64,000 bases of DNA from Bordetella genomosp. 4. GTDB taxonomy: Bacteria; Pseudomonadota; Gammaproteobacteria; Burkholderiales; Burkholderiaceae_B. The notes under the pieces were generated by a model that ran no database searches, was not told where the DNA came from, and saw only the letters and a list, made by a program, of their open reading frames with translations. Below, piece by piece: positions 43,519 to 53,638 of this stretch. The stretch lies in the NCBI RefSeq assembly GCF_002261185.1, contig NZ_NEVQ01000008.1, positions 124,001 to 188,000 of the forward strand, given 5' to 3'. The position numbers and the translations under genes are program-made. Position 1 is the first letter of the stretch; every line of letters starts with the position of its first letter.

Positions 43519-44676
43519 GTGCTGCCGCAACTTTTTCCCGAGGGCGCTGATCGCTTCCCTCCTGCAATTCTAGCTTTGGCGGACGGTACCATTTTCCGAG
43601 GCGTGTCCATCGGCGCGCCGGGTCATACAGTCGCCGAGGTCGTGTTCAACACGGCCATGACAGGCTACCAGGAAATTTTGACCGATCCTAGCTACAACGG
43701 CCAGATCGTCACACTGACTTATCCGCATATAGGCAATACCGGCGTCAACGCCGAGGACGTCGAAACCTCTCGCGTCCTGGCATCGGGCCTGGTGGTGCGT
43801 GACTGCCCGTCGCGCGTCTCGAATTTCCGTGCGACGCAATCGTTGCCCGACTACCTGGCTGCCCAGGGTGTCGTGGCGATTTCCGGTGTGGACACGCGCA
43901 AGCTCACGCGTATTTTGCGTGACAGCGGCGCTCAGGGCGCTTGTATCCTGGTCGGCGACGATGCCGATCGCGCCGTCGAATTGGCTCGAGGCTTTCCCGG
44001 CATGGCCGGCCAAGACCTCGCCAAGGTCGTTTCCATCAAAGACCCGCTGGACTGGAAACAAGGTACCTGGAAACTGGGCGAGAGCTTCACTTCGCCTGCC
44101 CAAGACCGCTTTCACGTGGTTGCGTACGACTTCGGCGTGAAATACAACATCTTGCGCCTGATGGCCGACCGTGGCTGCCGTATCACGCTGGTGCCGGCAC
44201 AGACGTCTGCCGAAGACGTGCTCAAGCTCAATCCGGACGGTGTGTTCCTGGCCAACGGCCCTGGCGACCCAGAGCCTTGCGACTATGCCATTGAGGCGAC
44301 CCGTGTGTTCCTCGAACGCAAGATCCCGACGTTCGGTATCTGCCTGGGCCACCAGATCATGGGTCTGGCCGTGGGCGGCAAGACGGTCAAGATGAAGACC
44401 GGCCACCATGGCGCGAACCACCCTGTGCAGGACCTGCAATCCAAGCGCGTGTTCATCACCAGCCAGAACCACGGCTTCGGTGTGGATGCGGCGACTTTGC
44501 CTGCCAACTCGCGCGCGACCCACGTGTCGCTGTTTGACGGTACCTTGCAGGGCTTTGAGCTGACCGATCGTCCTGCTTTCTGCTTCCAGGGCCACCCTGA
44601 GGCCAGCCCGGGCCCGCACGACATTATCGTGCTGTTCGACAAATTTATCAGCCTGATGGCCGGCCAGAAGAAATAA
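43519..44676 (+). CDS. carA: Carbamoyl-phosphate synthase small subunit
   Basis: 385 residues; starts with GTG. Provides ammonia from glutamine for carbamoyl phosphate, feeding arginine and pyrimidine synthesis. N-terminal CPSase domain: [39 protein letters not shown]-terminal class I glutaminase: [24 protein letters not shown] with nucleophile Cys275, and [15 protein letters not shown] with the His-Glu pair. carB begins 10 bp downstream. Confidence 0.98.
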   Translation: MLPQLFPEGADRFPPAILALADGTIFRGVSIGAPGHTVAEVVFNTAMTGYQEILTDPSYNGQIVTLTYPHIGNTGVNAEDVETSRVLASGLVVRDCPSRVSNFRATQSLPDYLAAQGVVAISGVDTRKLTRILRDSGAQGACILVGDDADRAVELARGFPGMAGQDLAKVVSIKDPLDWKQGTWKLGESFTSPAQDRFHVVAYDFGVKYNILRLMADRGCRITLVPAQTSAEDVLKLNPDGVFLANGPGDPEPCDYAIEATRVFLERKIPTFGICLGHQIMGLAVGGKTVKMKTGHHGANHPVQDLQSKRVFITSQNHGFGVDAATLPANSRATHVSLFDGTLQGFELTDRPAFCFQGHPEASPGPHDIIVLFDKFISLMAGQKK

Positions 44677-44686
44677 ATACCGCATT

Positions 44687-47600
44687 ATGCCCAAGCGTAC
44701 AGACCTAAAAAGCATTCTCATCATCGGTGCCGGCCCCATCATCATCGGGCAGGCATGCGAATTCGACTATTCCGGCGCCCAGGCGTGTAAGGCGCTCAAG
44801 GCCGAGGGTTACCGCACCATTCTGGTGAACAGCAACCCCGCCACCATCATGACCGACCCGGAAACGGCCGATGTGACCTACATCGAGCCCATCACCTGGC
44901 AGGCGGTGGAAAAAATCATCGAACGCGAAAAACCCGATGCGCTGCTGCCCACGATGGGCGGTCAGACCGCATTGAACTGCGCGTTGGATCTCGCCCGCCA
45001 GGGCGTGCTCCAAAAGCACAACGTCGAGCTGATCGGCGCCAACGAGCACGCTATCGAAAAGGCTGAAGACCGCCAGAAATTCAAGCAGGCCATGACCGAC
45101 ATCGGTCTGGAGTCGGCCAAATCAGGCGTGGCTCACAGCATGGACGAGGCCTGGGAAGTCCAGCGCCGCATCGCCAGCGAAACCGGCACGTCGGGTTTCC
45201 CGACTGTGATCCGCCCCAGCTTTACGATGGGCGGCTCGGGGGGCGGTATCGCCTACAACGCCGAAGAATTCGAAACCATCTGCCGTCGCGGCCTCGAGGC
45301 CTCGCCGACCAGCGAGCTCTTGATCGAAGAATCCCTGCTGGGATGGAAAGAGTTCGAGATGGAAGTCGTGCGCGACAAGGCCGACAACTGCATCATCGTC
45401 TGCTCGATCGAAAACCTGGACCCCATGGGGGTACACACCGGTGATTCCATCACGGTGGCGCCTGCTCAGACGCTGACCGACAAGGAATACCAGATCATGC
45501 GTAACGCATCCATCGCGGTGCTGCGCGAGATCGGTGTGGATACCGGCGGCTCGAACGTGCAGTTCGCAGTCAATCCGGACAACGGCCGGATGATCGTCAT
45601 CGAGATGAACCCGCGCGTGTCGCGTTCGTCGGCACTGGCCTCGAAAGCCACCGGGTTCCCCATCGCCAAGGTCGCTGCGCGCCTGGCAGTGGGCTACACC
45701 CTGGATGAGTTGCGCAACGAAATCACCGGTGGTGCTACGCCGGCTTCGTTCGAGCCGTCCATCGATTACGTCGTCACCAAGGTGCCGCGTTTCGCGTTCG
45801 AAAAATTCCCGCAAGCCGATTCCCGCCTGACCACCCAGATGAAATCTGTGGGCGAAGTCATGGCGATCGGCCGCACGTTCAAAGAGTCCTTCCAAAAGGC
45901 CCTGCGCGGTCTGGAAGTCGGTGTCGACGGCTTGAACCAGAAAACCACCGATCGCGAAAAACTGCAGATCGAGTTGGGCGAGCCGGGTCCCGAGCGTATC
46001 TGGTACGTGGGCGATGCGTTCGCACAAGGCTTCACCCTGGAAGAAGTCCACCAGATCACGCACATCGATCCGTGGTTCCTGTCGCAGATCAAGGAAATCG
46101 TCGACATCGAGCTCGCGCTCGAGCAAAAGACGCTGGCCGATCTGGACTACGACACGCTTTGGCACCTCAAGCGTATGGGTTTCTCGGATCGCCGCCTGGC
46201 GTTCCTGTTGGACTCCGTTGAGTCCGAGATCCGCAAACTGCGTCATCAGTTGAATGTGCGCCCGGTCTACAAGCGCGTAGACACCTGCGCTGCCGAATTC
46301 GCCACGCGCACTGCCTACATGTACTCCACGTACGAAGACGAGTGCGAGGCGCAGCCGACCGATCGCAAAAAGATCATCGTGCTGGGTGGCGGCCCGAACC
46401 GTATCGGGCAGGGTATCGAGTTCGACTATTGCTGCGTGCATGCGGCATTGGCGTTGCGCGAAGATGGTTACGAAACCATCATGGTCAACTGCAACCCCGA
46501 AACCGTGTCCACCGACTACGACACGTCCGATCGTCTGTATTTCGAGCCGTTGACGCTCGAAGACGTCCTGGAAATCGTGCACAAGGAAAACCCCGTCGGC
46601 ATGATCGTGCAGTACGGCGGCCAGACGCCGTTGAAACTCGCACGTGCACTCGAGGCCAATGGCGTGCCGATCATTGGCACCAGCCCCGAGTCCATCGACG
46701 TCGCCGAGGACCGCGAGCGTTTCCAGAAACTGCTGAACAAGCTCGGCCTGCGCCAGCCGCCCAACCGTACCGCGCGTACCGAAGGCGAGGCTTTGGCTCA
46801 TGCCGCCGAGATCGGTTATCCCTTGGTGGTGCGTCCCAGCTACGTGCTGGGCGGCCGCGCCATGGAAATCGTGCACGAGCAGCAGGACCTCGAGCGCTAT
46901 ATGCGAGAGGCGGTCAAGGTCAGCAACGATTCCCCCGTGCTGCTGGACCGTTTCTTGAATGATGCGACCGAGGTCGATGTGGACTGCTTGGCCGATGGCG
47001 AAACTGTGTTCATCGGTGGCGTCATGGAGCACATCGAGCAAGCCGGCGTGCACTCGGGCGACTCCGCCTGCAGCCTGCCGCCGTACTCGCTGTCGCCGGA
47101 GATCATTGCCGAGATCAAGCGCCAGACTTCGATGATGGCGCGTGCGCTGAACGTCAGCGGCCTGATGAACGTGCAGTTTGCGATCCAGGGCGGCGACGTC
47201 TACGTGCTGGAAGTCAACCCGCGTGCATCGCGTACGGTGCCTTACGTGTCCAAGGCCACCGGCCTGCAGCTCGCCAAGATCGCAGCCCGCGCGATGGCCG
47301 GGCGTACGCTGGCCGATCAAGGCATCACGCGCGAAGTCGTGCCGCCGTATTACTCGGTGAAAGAGGCCGTGTTCCCGTTCGTGAAATTCCCGGGCGTGGA
47401 CACCATTCTGGGACCGGAAATGAAATCGACCGGCGAGGTCATGGGTGTGGGCATGAGCTTTGGCGAGGCTTTCGTCAAATCGCAGCTCGCAGCTGGCGTG
47501 CGCTTGCCCGAGAACGGCACGGTCTTTATCAGCGTGAAAGACCAGGACAAAACCCGCGCGGTCGAAGTCGCACGTGGTTTGCACAACCTGGGCTTCAAGC

Positions 47601-47929
47601 TCGTGGCGACCCGTGGAACGGCGGCGCAGATTTCCGCTGCCGGCATTCCGGTGCAAATGGTGAACAAGGTCACCGAAGGCCGTCCGCATATCGTGGACAT
47701 GGTCAAGAACGGCGAGATCTCGCTGGTGATCAACACTGTCGAAGAACGCCGCAATGCGATCGCCGATTCTCGTACGATCCGTACGCAGTCGCTGGCTGCT
47801 CGCGTAACGTTCTTTACGACGATCGCCGGTGCGCGCGCCGCGGTCGAGGGCATGCAATACCTGCGCCAAGGCCTCGGCCTGCAGGTGTATCCGCTGCAGG
47901 AACTGCACGCCAGTTTGCCTCAGCAATAA
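44687..47929 (+). CDS. carB: Carbamoyl-phosphate synthase large subunit
   Basis: 1080 residues, full length. Two homologous ATP-grasp halves: the first has [20 protein letters not shown] and [18 protein letters not shown], the second [20 protein letters not shown] and [18 protein letters not shown]. The C-terminal MGS-like allosteric domain follows (VSTKGT-type strand here [15 protein letters not shown]). The frames open on the opposite strand are codon-bias artefacts. A strong terminator follows the stop, so the SDR gene downstream is separate. Confidence 0.98.
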   Translation: MPKRTDLKSILIIGAGPIIIGQACEFDYSGAQACKALKAEGYRTILVNSNPATIMTDPETADVTYIEPITWQAVEKIIEREKPDALLPTMGGQTALNCALDLARQGVLQKHNVELIGANEHAIEKAEDRQKFKQAMTDIGLESAKSGVAHSMDEAWEVQRRIASETGTSGFPTVIRPSFTMGGSGGGIAYNAEEFETICRRGLEASPTSELLIEESLLGWKEFEMEVVRDKADNCIIVCSIENLDPMGVHTGDSITVAPAQTLTDKEYQIMRNASIAVLREIGVDTGGSNVQFAVNPDNGRMIVIEMNPRVSRSSALASKATGFPIAKVAARLAVGYTLDELRNEITGGATPASFEPSIDYVVTKVPRFAFEKFPQADSRLTTQMKSVGEVMAIGRTFKESFQKALRGLEVGVDGLNQKTTDREKLQIELGEPGPERIWYVGDAFAQGFTLEEVHQITHIDPWFLSQIKEIVDIELALEQKTLADLDYDTLWHLKRMGFSDRRLAFLLDSVESEIRKLRHQLNVRPVYKRVDTCAAEFATRTAYMYSTYEDECEAQPTDRKKIIVLGGGPNRIGQGIEFDYCCVHAALALREDGYETIMVNCNPETVSTDYDTSDRLYFEPLTLEDVLEIVHKENPVGMIVQYGGQTPLKLARALEANGVPIIGTSPESIDVAEDRERFQKLLNKLGLRQPPNRTARTEGEALAHAAEIGYPLVVRPSYVLGGRAMEIVHEQQDLERYMREAVKVSNDSPVLLDRFLNDATEVDVDCLADGETVFIGGVMEHIEQAGVHSGDSACSLPPYSLSPEIIAEIKRQTSMMARALNVSGLMNVQFAIQGGDVYVLEVNPRASRTVPYVSKATGLQLAKIAARAMAGRTLADQGITREVVPPYYSVKEAVFPFVKFPGVDTILGPEMKSTGEVMGVGMSFGEAFVKSQLAAGVRLPENGTVFISVKDQDKTRAVEVARGLHNLGFKLVATRGTAAQISAAGIPVQMVNKVTEGRPHIVDMVKNGEISLVINTVEERRNAIADSRTIRTQSLAARVTFFTTIAGARAAVEGMQYLRQGLGLQVYPLQELHASLPQQ

Positions 47930-47950
47930 GCTCGTCCGTCGCGCTGCGGT

Positions 47951-47979
47951 AAAAACAGGCCCTTTATGGGCCTGTTTTT
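47951..47979 (+). terminator. Rho-independent terminator of carAB
   Basis: AAAAACAGGCCC and GGGCCTGTTTTT form a 12-bp stem with a five-base loop, 22 bp after the carB stop. Confidence 0.95.
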
Positions 47980-48043
47980 ATTTCTGGCTATCATTGTGGA
48001 ATATCTTCCTGACCCGTCCACAGGGTCGATTTTGCGAGTCGCC

Positions 48044-48802
48044 ATGACAGCGGTTTTTATTACGGGTGCTTCCAGTGGTTTAGGCCGGGCCTTGGCGTGG
48101 CGTTATGCCCGTTCGGGCGCACGGCTCGGCTTGGTCGCGCGACGTGGCCAGGCGCTGCGTGAGTTGGCCGATGAGTTACCGGGAGAACACCTTTGCTATG
48201 CGCTGGATGTGCGCGATCGCGACGCTTTGCATGCGGCTGCCCGGGATTTTCTGGCAGCGAATGAGGGGCGAGTCGATGTTGTCATTGCCAGTGCGGGAAT
48301 CAGCGCAGGGACGTTGACCGAGTACACGGAAGACTTCGACGTTTTCAAAGCCATCGTTGACACGAATCTGCTGGCTACCGTCGCCACGTTCGAGCCTTTT
48401 ATCGAATCGATGAAGCGGGCGCAAAAAGGCCGGCTTGTCGGCATTGCCAGCGTCGCGGGTATTCGAGGCTTGCCTGGCGCAGGTGCCTACAGTTCATCTA
48501 AAGCCGCGGTGATTACCTATTGTGAAAGTCTGCGGCTGGAGCTCGCGAGTGCCGGCGTCAATGTGGTCACGATTGCCCCAGGCTACGTAAAAACTGCGAT
48601 GACCGAGAAAAATCCGTACGGGATGCCGTTTCTGATGGAAGCCGATGCGTTTGCCGCTCGTGCCCAGGTGGCTATCGAACGCGGCGTGTCGTATACCGTC
48701 ATTCCTTGGCAAATGGGTGTTGTGTCTAGGCTCATGCGAATGCTGCCAAATTGGGTCTACGATCGCGCGGCACGCAATGCACCTCGGAAGCCTCGGCGGT
48801 GA
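48044..48802 (+). CDS. Short-chain dehydrogenase/reductase
   Basis: 252 residues. NAD(P)-binding TxxxGxxG motif is FITGASSGLGRALAWRYARS, NNAG-type segment is IASAGISAG, catalytic Ser is in GIASVAGIRG and the YxxxK motif is AYSSSKAA (Tyr149, Lys153). The ATG at 48044 is used because the frame's first ATG (47966) lies inside the carB terminator stem. It ends KPRR. The substrate is unknown; classical SDRs of this type reduce diverse carbonyls. It begins the stretch of genes lying between carB and greA. Confidence 0.92.
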   Translation: MTAVFITGASSGLGRALAWRYARSGARLGLVARRGQALRELADELPGEHLCYALDVRDRDALHAAARDFLAANEGRVDVVIASAGISAGTLTEYTEDFDVFKAIVDTNLLATVATFEPFIESMKRAQKGRLVGIASVAGIRGLPGAGAYSSSKAAVITYCESLRLELASAGVNVVTIAPGYVKTAMTEKNPYGMPFLMEADAFAARAQVAIERGVSYTVIPWQMGVVSRLMRMLPNWVYDRAARNAPRKPRR

Positions 48803-48860
48803 TTTTTTTGTCGGTGCGATGTTGTGATCAGCAGCCGGCGGAGGTCAGCGCTTTGGTGAC

Positions 48861-48994
48861 GTCCCTGGCGGGTGCCTGAAAGCCGCACCGGGCCTATCGC
48901 GGCGACTCGGCCCATGAGCAGGGGCCTCGGCCCGCTCCGCGGGCTGAATCGCCACTCAACGGCCCGGCGCGGCTTTCAGGCACCCGCCAGGGAC
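48861..48994. repeat. Long palindromic element C (26-bp arms)
   Basis: GTCCCTGGCGGGTGCCTGAA... (48861-48886) and its exact complement (48969-48994) form a 26-bp stem. Inside, after a 2x2 mismatch, CGGGCC/GGCCCG continues the stem, and the loop holds a smaller CCCGC/GCGGG hairpin. Total 134 nt. The architecture resembles the elements at 41.4 and 42.1 kb, but their shared core is absent. 48803-49142 holds no supported gene. Confidence 0.8.
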
Positions 48995-49126
48995 TCGCAA
49001 TGGTTGCTCATCACGGGCGTCAATTGCCGCGCGTTACGGGTCAAATGGTCTTCATCCCGGGTGTCAAACGTCGCACGTCACAGGTATCAAACGTTGCGCA
49101 TCATGGGTGGCAATCGTTACTCATCA
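48990..49126. repeat. Degenerate ~23-bp tandem repeats
   Basis: Six diverged units in a row, ending at about 49013, 49036, 49056, 49080, 49103 and 49126. Clearest are units 4 to 6: GGGTGTCAAACGTCGCACGT, AGGTATCAAACGTTGCGCAT, GGGTGGCAATCGTTACTCAT, each followed by CA. The first overlaps the right arm of element C. No spacers are present. Confidence 0.6.
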
Positions 49127-49142
49127 CCGAGGTCGGTGGCCG

Positions 49143-49781
49143 TCATGGCACGATGTCGCTCGTTGATTCCATGTCCAAGTGGGCGATGTCTGCCCATTCT
49201 AGGACTTGCCATTGGCGTCCCTCGATGCCGATGCGGTTGATGCTGGCGTTGAGTAATGGCACGGGACGCGGGCCGTCTAGGGCAACGTTGGAGGCGTGGC
49301 GCCAGATGATGTCCAGCACGCCGCCGTGCGTGACGGCGAGGATGCGTTCGTTGGTGTGGCGTTGCGCGAGATCGTTGATGGTGGCGATGACGCGGGCTTG
49401 GAATTGGCCCAGGGATTCGCCGCCTTCGATGGGGCGGTTCGGGTCGCGGCTTTTGCGGGCGGCCGCGGCTTCGGGCGCGAGTTCGTCGATGCGTGCCAGG
49501 TCCAGTCCTTCGAGGACACCGAAGCCGCGTTCGCGTATGCCGGGTTCAGTGCGTATGCGCAGGTTCAACCCGGCGGAGATGGGCTCGGCGGTTGCGTAGG
49601 CGCGCTGCAGATCGCTGCTGTAGAGCGCGTCGAACGCCTGTTCGACGGTCGCCATGCGTGCTGCCAGTTGGGCGGCTTGTTCGCGTCCGCTATCGTTGAG
49701 TTCGATGTCTTGCCAGCCTTGCAGGCGGCCTTCGCGGTTCCAGGAGGTTTCGCCGTGGCGAATAAACCAGATTTCAGTCAT
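49143..49781 (-). CDS. Histidine phosphatase family protein (phosphoglycerate mutase-like)
   Basis: 212 residues. The RHG motif WFIRHGETSWNREGRLQG carries the phospho-accepting histidine (His9), DIELNDSGREQA and YSSDLQRAYATAEPI follow, and the second catalytic histidine is in AVTHGGVLD. This is the GpmB/PhoE-like cofactor-independent branch of the superfamily, whose members are mostly phosphatases and rarely true mutases. Last gene of a leftward set below the LysR gene, 40 bp away. Substrate undetermined. Confidence 0.92.
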   Translation of the reverse strand: MTEIWFIRHGETSWNREGRLQGWQDIELNDSGREQAAQLAARMATVEQAFDALYSSDLQRAYATAEPISAGLNLRIRTEPGIRERGFGVLEGLDLARIDELAPEAAAARKSRDPNRPIEGGESLGQFQARVIATINDLAQRHTNERILAVTHGGVLDIIWRHASNVALDGPRPVPLLNASINRIGIEGRQWQVLEWADIAHLDMESTSDIVP

Positions 49782-49821
49782 GCGAGTGGTGGTGAAGGGT
49801 AGGCCCGGAATGGGCGGTAGG

Positions 49822-50763
49822 CTATAGGGTAACCCGGTTGGTGGTTTGCTCGGCCGTGACCTCGGGTTCCATAGGCAGCCGCCGCGATTTCCAGATTTTC
49901 TGCATGAGGGAGCTCAACGCTACCAGCACGGGTTCGCTGGCGCGTTCATGAGGCATCATGAATCCCAAGGTGGCATCGGCGCGAGCCTGCCCCCAGACGA
50001 TGAACTCTCCGCCGGCGGCACCCGCGAGAGCAGTTTCCTCCCGCAGCAGCGCGCAGCCGGCGCCGGCTCGAACTAGTGCGTCCAGGTTGGCCTGGTCGTC
50101 GTGCTGCATGACGACGCGGGGGGCCAGGCCGTGGCGTTCGAACATGTCACGCAGCAATAAATGGGTGTGACTGCCTGCCGGGCCATCCAGCCAGGGAAGC
50201 TGCGCGACTTCGCGCCAACCGCCGCGCTTGAGCGCATTGGCCAGAGGTACCGGGAGCGCGATCCGGTAGCGGACGCTGCGCAACGGCATCCAGTGCACGG
50301 CGCGAGGCGGATTGGCGGCGATGGTCAGTGCCGCATGCAGCCGGCCGGTGCTGATATGTTCGTGCAGGACCGAGGTGGGCAATGTCAGGGTTTTGAGTTC
50401 GATGAGCGGCAGTTGTTCGCGCACTGCTGAGGCGAGCTCACCTAGCCGCAGAAAATCCGGCTGTTCGCTGGGAACGCCTAGATCGACCGCGCCGTGCAGG
50501 CTGCCCTGCAATTGTTGCGCCTCGGCTTTGAATTGAGCGCCCAGGACCAGTAAAGACTCTGCTGTCGGCAACAATACCTCGCCGGCTTTGGCCAAGGTCA
50601 AGCGGCCTGCGGAGCGCTCGAACAGCGCGACGCCGAGGCTTTGCTCCAGCGCTTTGATCTGGGCTGTGACGGCGGGCTGTGTGAGCGAGAGGGCATCCGC
50701 AGCCTTGGTCAGATTGCCCAAGCGGGCAACCGTGACGAAGGCGCGAATTTGATAGATCTCCAT
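49822..50763 (-). CDS. LysR family regulator in the ABC operon
   Basis: 313 residues. Helix-turn-helix MEIYQIRAFVTVARLGNLTK, ADALSLTQPAVTAQIKALEQ; LysR effector domain follows (GAVDLGVPSEQPDFLRLGEL). The N-terminal MEIYQIRAFVTVARLGNLTKAA is typical of the Cbl/CysB-neighbour and ferric/phosphonate-linked LysR set. Unusually it is on the same strand as the transporter genes, starting 8 bp after the ATPase stop, so it is likely cotranscribed as the last regulator gene of the operon. That implies feedback rather than divergent control. Confidence 0.9.
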   Translation of the reverse strand: MEIYQIRAFVTVARLGNLTKAADALSLTQPAVTAQIKALEQSLGVALFERSAGRLTLAKAGEVLLPTAESLLVLGAQFKAEAQQLQGSLHGAVDLGVPSEQPDFLRLGELASAVREQLPLIELKTLTLPTSVLHEHISTGRLHAALTIAANPPRAVHWMPLRSVRYRIALPVPLANALKRGGWREVAQLPWLDGPAGSHTHLLLRDMFERHGLAPRVVMQHDDQANLDALVRAGAGCALLREETALAGAAGGEFIVWGQARADATLGFMMPHERASEPVLVALSSLMQKIWKSRRLPMEPEVTAEQTTNRVTL

Positions 50764-50771
50764 GACGGCGA

Positions 50772-51857
50772 TTATGCCGCCAGTAGACGAATCTGAGAGG
50801 GCTCCAGTCCGATCGAGACAGGCGACCCGACGGGAAAGGGCGATAGGCCCGCCAGATGGGACTGATCAGCGGTAACGCGATGGTCGCCCACTTGTACCTG
50901 ATAGCGGGTGAACTCGCCCAGGAATTCGCTGGTTTCCACCACGCCCGGCAGCCAGACGTAGCGCGCATCCCCCAGTCCATCGGCCATATCAATCTGGACC
51001 GTGTGCGGCCGAAAGCTCGCGGCGAGCTTGTCGGACTCGGGGGCTTCGCTGGTCAGAGGCAGATGCAGGTCGCCCACGCCCGGCACGGCCAAGATCAGAT
51101 TGCTGCGGCTACGTTCGCGCACCGTGCCCTCCAGGACATTCATCGTGCCGACAAAGTTGGCGACGAAGCGATTGACCGGGAAGTCAAACAAGGTGGTTGG
51201 CGCGCCGATCTGCTGGACGACGCCGTGATCCAGCACCGCCATGCGATCGGCTGTAGTCATGGCTTCTTCCTGATCGTGAGTCACGAAAATGGTCGTGATG
51301 CCCAGGCGGCGTTGCAAATTGAGCAAGTCCTGGCGCATCTGTACGCGCAGTTTCTTATCCAGATTGGACAGCGGCTCGTCCAGCAACAGCACCTGGGGCT
51401 CGATGACTATCGTGCGGGCCAGCGCGACGCGCTGTTGTTGCCCGCCAGATAGTTGATTTGGTCTGCGGTTGCCGTACTGCGACAGGCCGACCAATTCCAG
51501 CGCAGCCTCGACTTTGTTGCGTATCTCGGCACGTGGCAGGCGGCGTTCGACTAGGCCAAACGCGACGTTGTCCCACACGGTCATGTGCGGCCACAAGGCA
51601 TAGTTCTGGAACACCATGCCGATATTGCGGCCCCACGGCGGCGTGTTGCCAATGTCCTTGCCGTCGATCAGCAGTTGGCCATGGCTTTGTTGATTAAAGC
51701 CCGCAATCAAGCGCAGCAGGGTGGACTTTCCCGAACCGGAAGGACCGAGCAAGGCGAAAAACTCCCCCGGCTCGATGTGAATATTGACGTCCTTCAGGAC
51801 TTCGGTTTTGCCATAGGACAGCCGGATATTGCGGCATTCGACGCTGACTTTTTTCAT
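50772..51857 (-). CDS. ABC transporter ATP-binding protein (FbpC/PotA/PhnT type)
   Basis: 361 residues. Walker A LLGPSGSGKSTLLRLIAGF, signature NQLSGGQQQRVALART, Walker B VLLLDEPLSNLDKKLR, switch histidine in TIFVTHDQEEAMTTAD. The long C-terminal part (~240-361) is a TOBE regulatory domain, as in ferric, polyamine and 2-aminoethylphosphonate importers. Its ATG lies within the permease stop (ATGA overlap). The ligand is discussed under the receptor. Confidence 0.94.
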   Translation of the reverse strand: MKKVSVECRNIRLSYGKTEVLKDVNIHIEPGEFFALLGPSGSGKSTLLRLIAGFNQQSHGQLLIDGKDIGNTPPWGRNIGMVFQNYALWPHMTVWDNVAFGLVERRLPRAEIRNKVEAALELVGLSQYGNRRPNQLSGGQQQRVALARTIVIEPQVLLLDEPLSNLDKKLRVQMRQDLLNLQRRLGITTIFVTHDQEEAMTTADRMAVLDHGVVQQIGAPTTLFDFPVNRFVANFVGTMNVLEGTVRERSRSNLILAVPGVGDLHLPLTSEAPESDKLAASFRPHTVQIDMADGLGDARYVWLPGVVETSEFLGEFTRYQVQVGDHRVTADQSHLAGLSPFPVGSPVSIGLEPSQIRLLAA

Positions 51858-53566
51858 TGGGAATCCTCATTGCGCGCGGGGCGTTGGCGCGCCGACGCGC
51901 GCTCGACCAACAAATGCGATACGTATGTGCCGATGCCGACCGCGATGACGGCCAGTACGCCTAGCGCAGCGCCGGGACCGCGTCCGGCAGCGCTTTGCAT
52001 GTAGAGATAAATGCCATAGCTCATGGGGGCCTGGCTGTCACGGGTCACCAGCATGATGGTTGCCGATAATTCCACTGCCGCCGTGACGAAGCTGGTCACA
52101 AAACCGGCGAGCATACCGCCAGCCATCAGAGGCACCACCACCCGCCGGATGGTGCGCATCCGGTTTGCCCCCAGCGACTCAGCGGCTTCCTCGAGCGAGA
52201 CATTGATTTGCTGTAGCGCCGCCACGCATGATCGCAATGCGTACGGCAGCCGCCGTACCGAATACGCGATCATGATGAGCAGCCACGACGATGTGATCAG
52301 GGTCCCCGTCAACGGAAACTCGAGTCCGCGGAACGTACGCAGCATGCCGATCGCCAACACAATGCCCGGGATAGCCAGCGCGGCAGAGGCGAGAAAATCC
52401 AGCCATTGCCGGGCAGGCAGACGCGTGCGCAGCATGAGATACGCAATCGCCGTCCCCAGGATCACATCCACGCCCGCTGCCAGGCCGCAATAGAGCAGCG
52501 TGTTGGTGATCATGCCGTGCGATTCAGTAAAAATCGCGGCATAGTGTTCCAGGGTGTAGCCATCAGGCAGCGGGGCATAGCTCCACACGGTCGCGAGCGA
52601 CAGCAGCAGCACCCCGAAATGAGGCGACAGCACCAACAGCAAGACCAGCGCGATCCAGCCATAGGCGATGACGCTTTCTCCAGTGTTGAGTTTGCGTTTC
52701 TGGATCGAGCTGCCGCCTTTTTGCAAAGTGGAATAGTCCTTGCCTTTTAGGACGCGCGCCGATAGCCATAGCGCCAGAATCGAAAAGCCGATCATGATGA
52801 CGCTGATCACATAGCCCAGCGGGTCTTCCAGGCCGACTTGGGTGATGCGCAAATAGGCTTGTGGCGCCAGCATATTGGTGGTGCCCAACACCAGCGGCGT
52901 GCCCAGATCATCAAAGACTTTCACAAACACCAGTGAGGTGCCTGCGACATAGCCGGGCAGCGCCAGCGGAAAAATCACGCGGCGAAACAGTCGAAAGCCA
53001 CGGGAGCCCAAGTTGAACGCGGCTTCTTCCATGGACCCATCGATGTTGCGCAACGCGACGACCAGGTTCATCAAGATGAACGGAAAGTAGTGCAGTGACT
53101 CGACAAAGATGACCCCGTTCAGGCCTTCCATGAACGGGATCGTGAATCCGAACCACTCATCCAGCAATAGATTGACTGTGCCTGATCGGCCAAAGATCAG
53201 TTGCATCGCCACCGCGCCGACAAAGGGCGGCATGATCAGAGGCAACACGCCGAGCGTCTGAATCAGCAAGGCGCCGCGAAACTCAAAGCGCACAGTGAAA
53301 TACGCCAACGGCACAGCAATGAGCGACGCCAACAGCGCCGACCAGCCCGCGACATACAGGCTGTTGAAAAAGGCCTCTTGCATCAGCGGCTGGGCAAAGA
53401 AAGCACCAAAATGCCCGAGCGTAAAGCTGCCGTCGGCGTTGACAAAAGCGGTGTAGAACACCGTGCCTACCGGCACCACCAAGAACAGGCACAGAAAGGC
53501 CAGCACGAGTAGCGCCGTCAACAGCGGACCGGCGGGCAGGCGCGAGCGGCTCGCGAACGTCATCAA
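51854..53566 (-). CDS. Fused ABC permease, ferric/phosphonate type
   Basis: 570 residues with about 12 hydrophobic helices and two BPD_transp_1 halves, each with an EAA loop: MEEAAFNLGSRGFRLFRRVI and LEEAAESLGANRMRTIRRVV. Such a two-in-one permease is typical of FbpB (ferric) and PhnV-like systems. It overlaps the ATPase gene and follows the receptor gene by 72 bp. Confidence 0.94.
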   Translation of the reverse strand: MMTFASRSRLPAGPLLTALLVLAFLCLFLVVPVGTVFYTAFVNADGSFTLGHFGAFFAQPLMQEAFFNSLYVAGWSALLASLIAVPLAYFTVRFEFRGALLIQTLGVLPLIMPPFVGAVAMQLIFGRSGTVNLLLDEWFGFTIPFMEGLNGVIFVESLHYFPFILMNLVVALRNIDGSMEEAAFNLGSRGFRLFRRVIFPLALPGYVAGTSLVFVKVFDDLGTPLVLGTTNMLAPQAYLRITQVGLEDPLGYVISVIMIGFSILALWLSARVLKGKDYSTLQKGGSSIQKRKLNTGESVIAYGWIALVLLLVLSPHFGVLLLSLATVWSYAPLPDGYTLEHYAAIFTESHGMITNTLLYCGLAAGVDVILGTAIAYLMLRTRLPARQWLDFLASAALAIPGIVLAIGMLRTFRGLEFPLTGTLITSSWLLIMIAYSVRRLPYALRSCVAALQQINVSLEEAAESLGANRMRTIRRVVVPLMAGGMLAGFVTSFVTAAVELSATIMLVTRDSQAPMSYGIYLYMQSAAGRGPGAALGVLAVIAVGIGTYVSHLLVERASARQRPARNEDSQ

Positions 53567-53638
53567 TTGCTCCGAGAGAGCCCCGCGATGCGCGCGGGGC
53601 AGGATGTCAAAACATCATCGCGACAGCTTGCGCTGCCA

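Noticed and set aside
45122-47926. A ~930-codon open frame opposite carB, and similar long antisense frames opposite addB, the Hint gene, tpiA, dnaX and ftsH.
   Set aside because: They follow the third-position GC bias of the sense gene, have no ribosome-binding sites and contain no recognisable domains.
48990-49126. The 23-bp repeats as a CRISPR array.
   Set aside because: Units abut without spacers, they are too diverged, and no cas gene is present.
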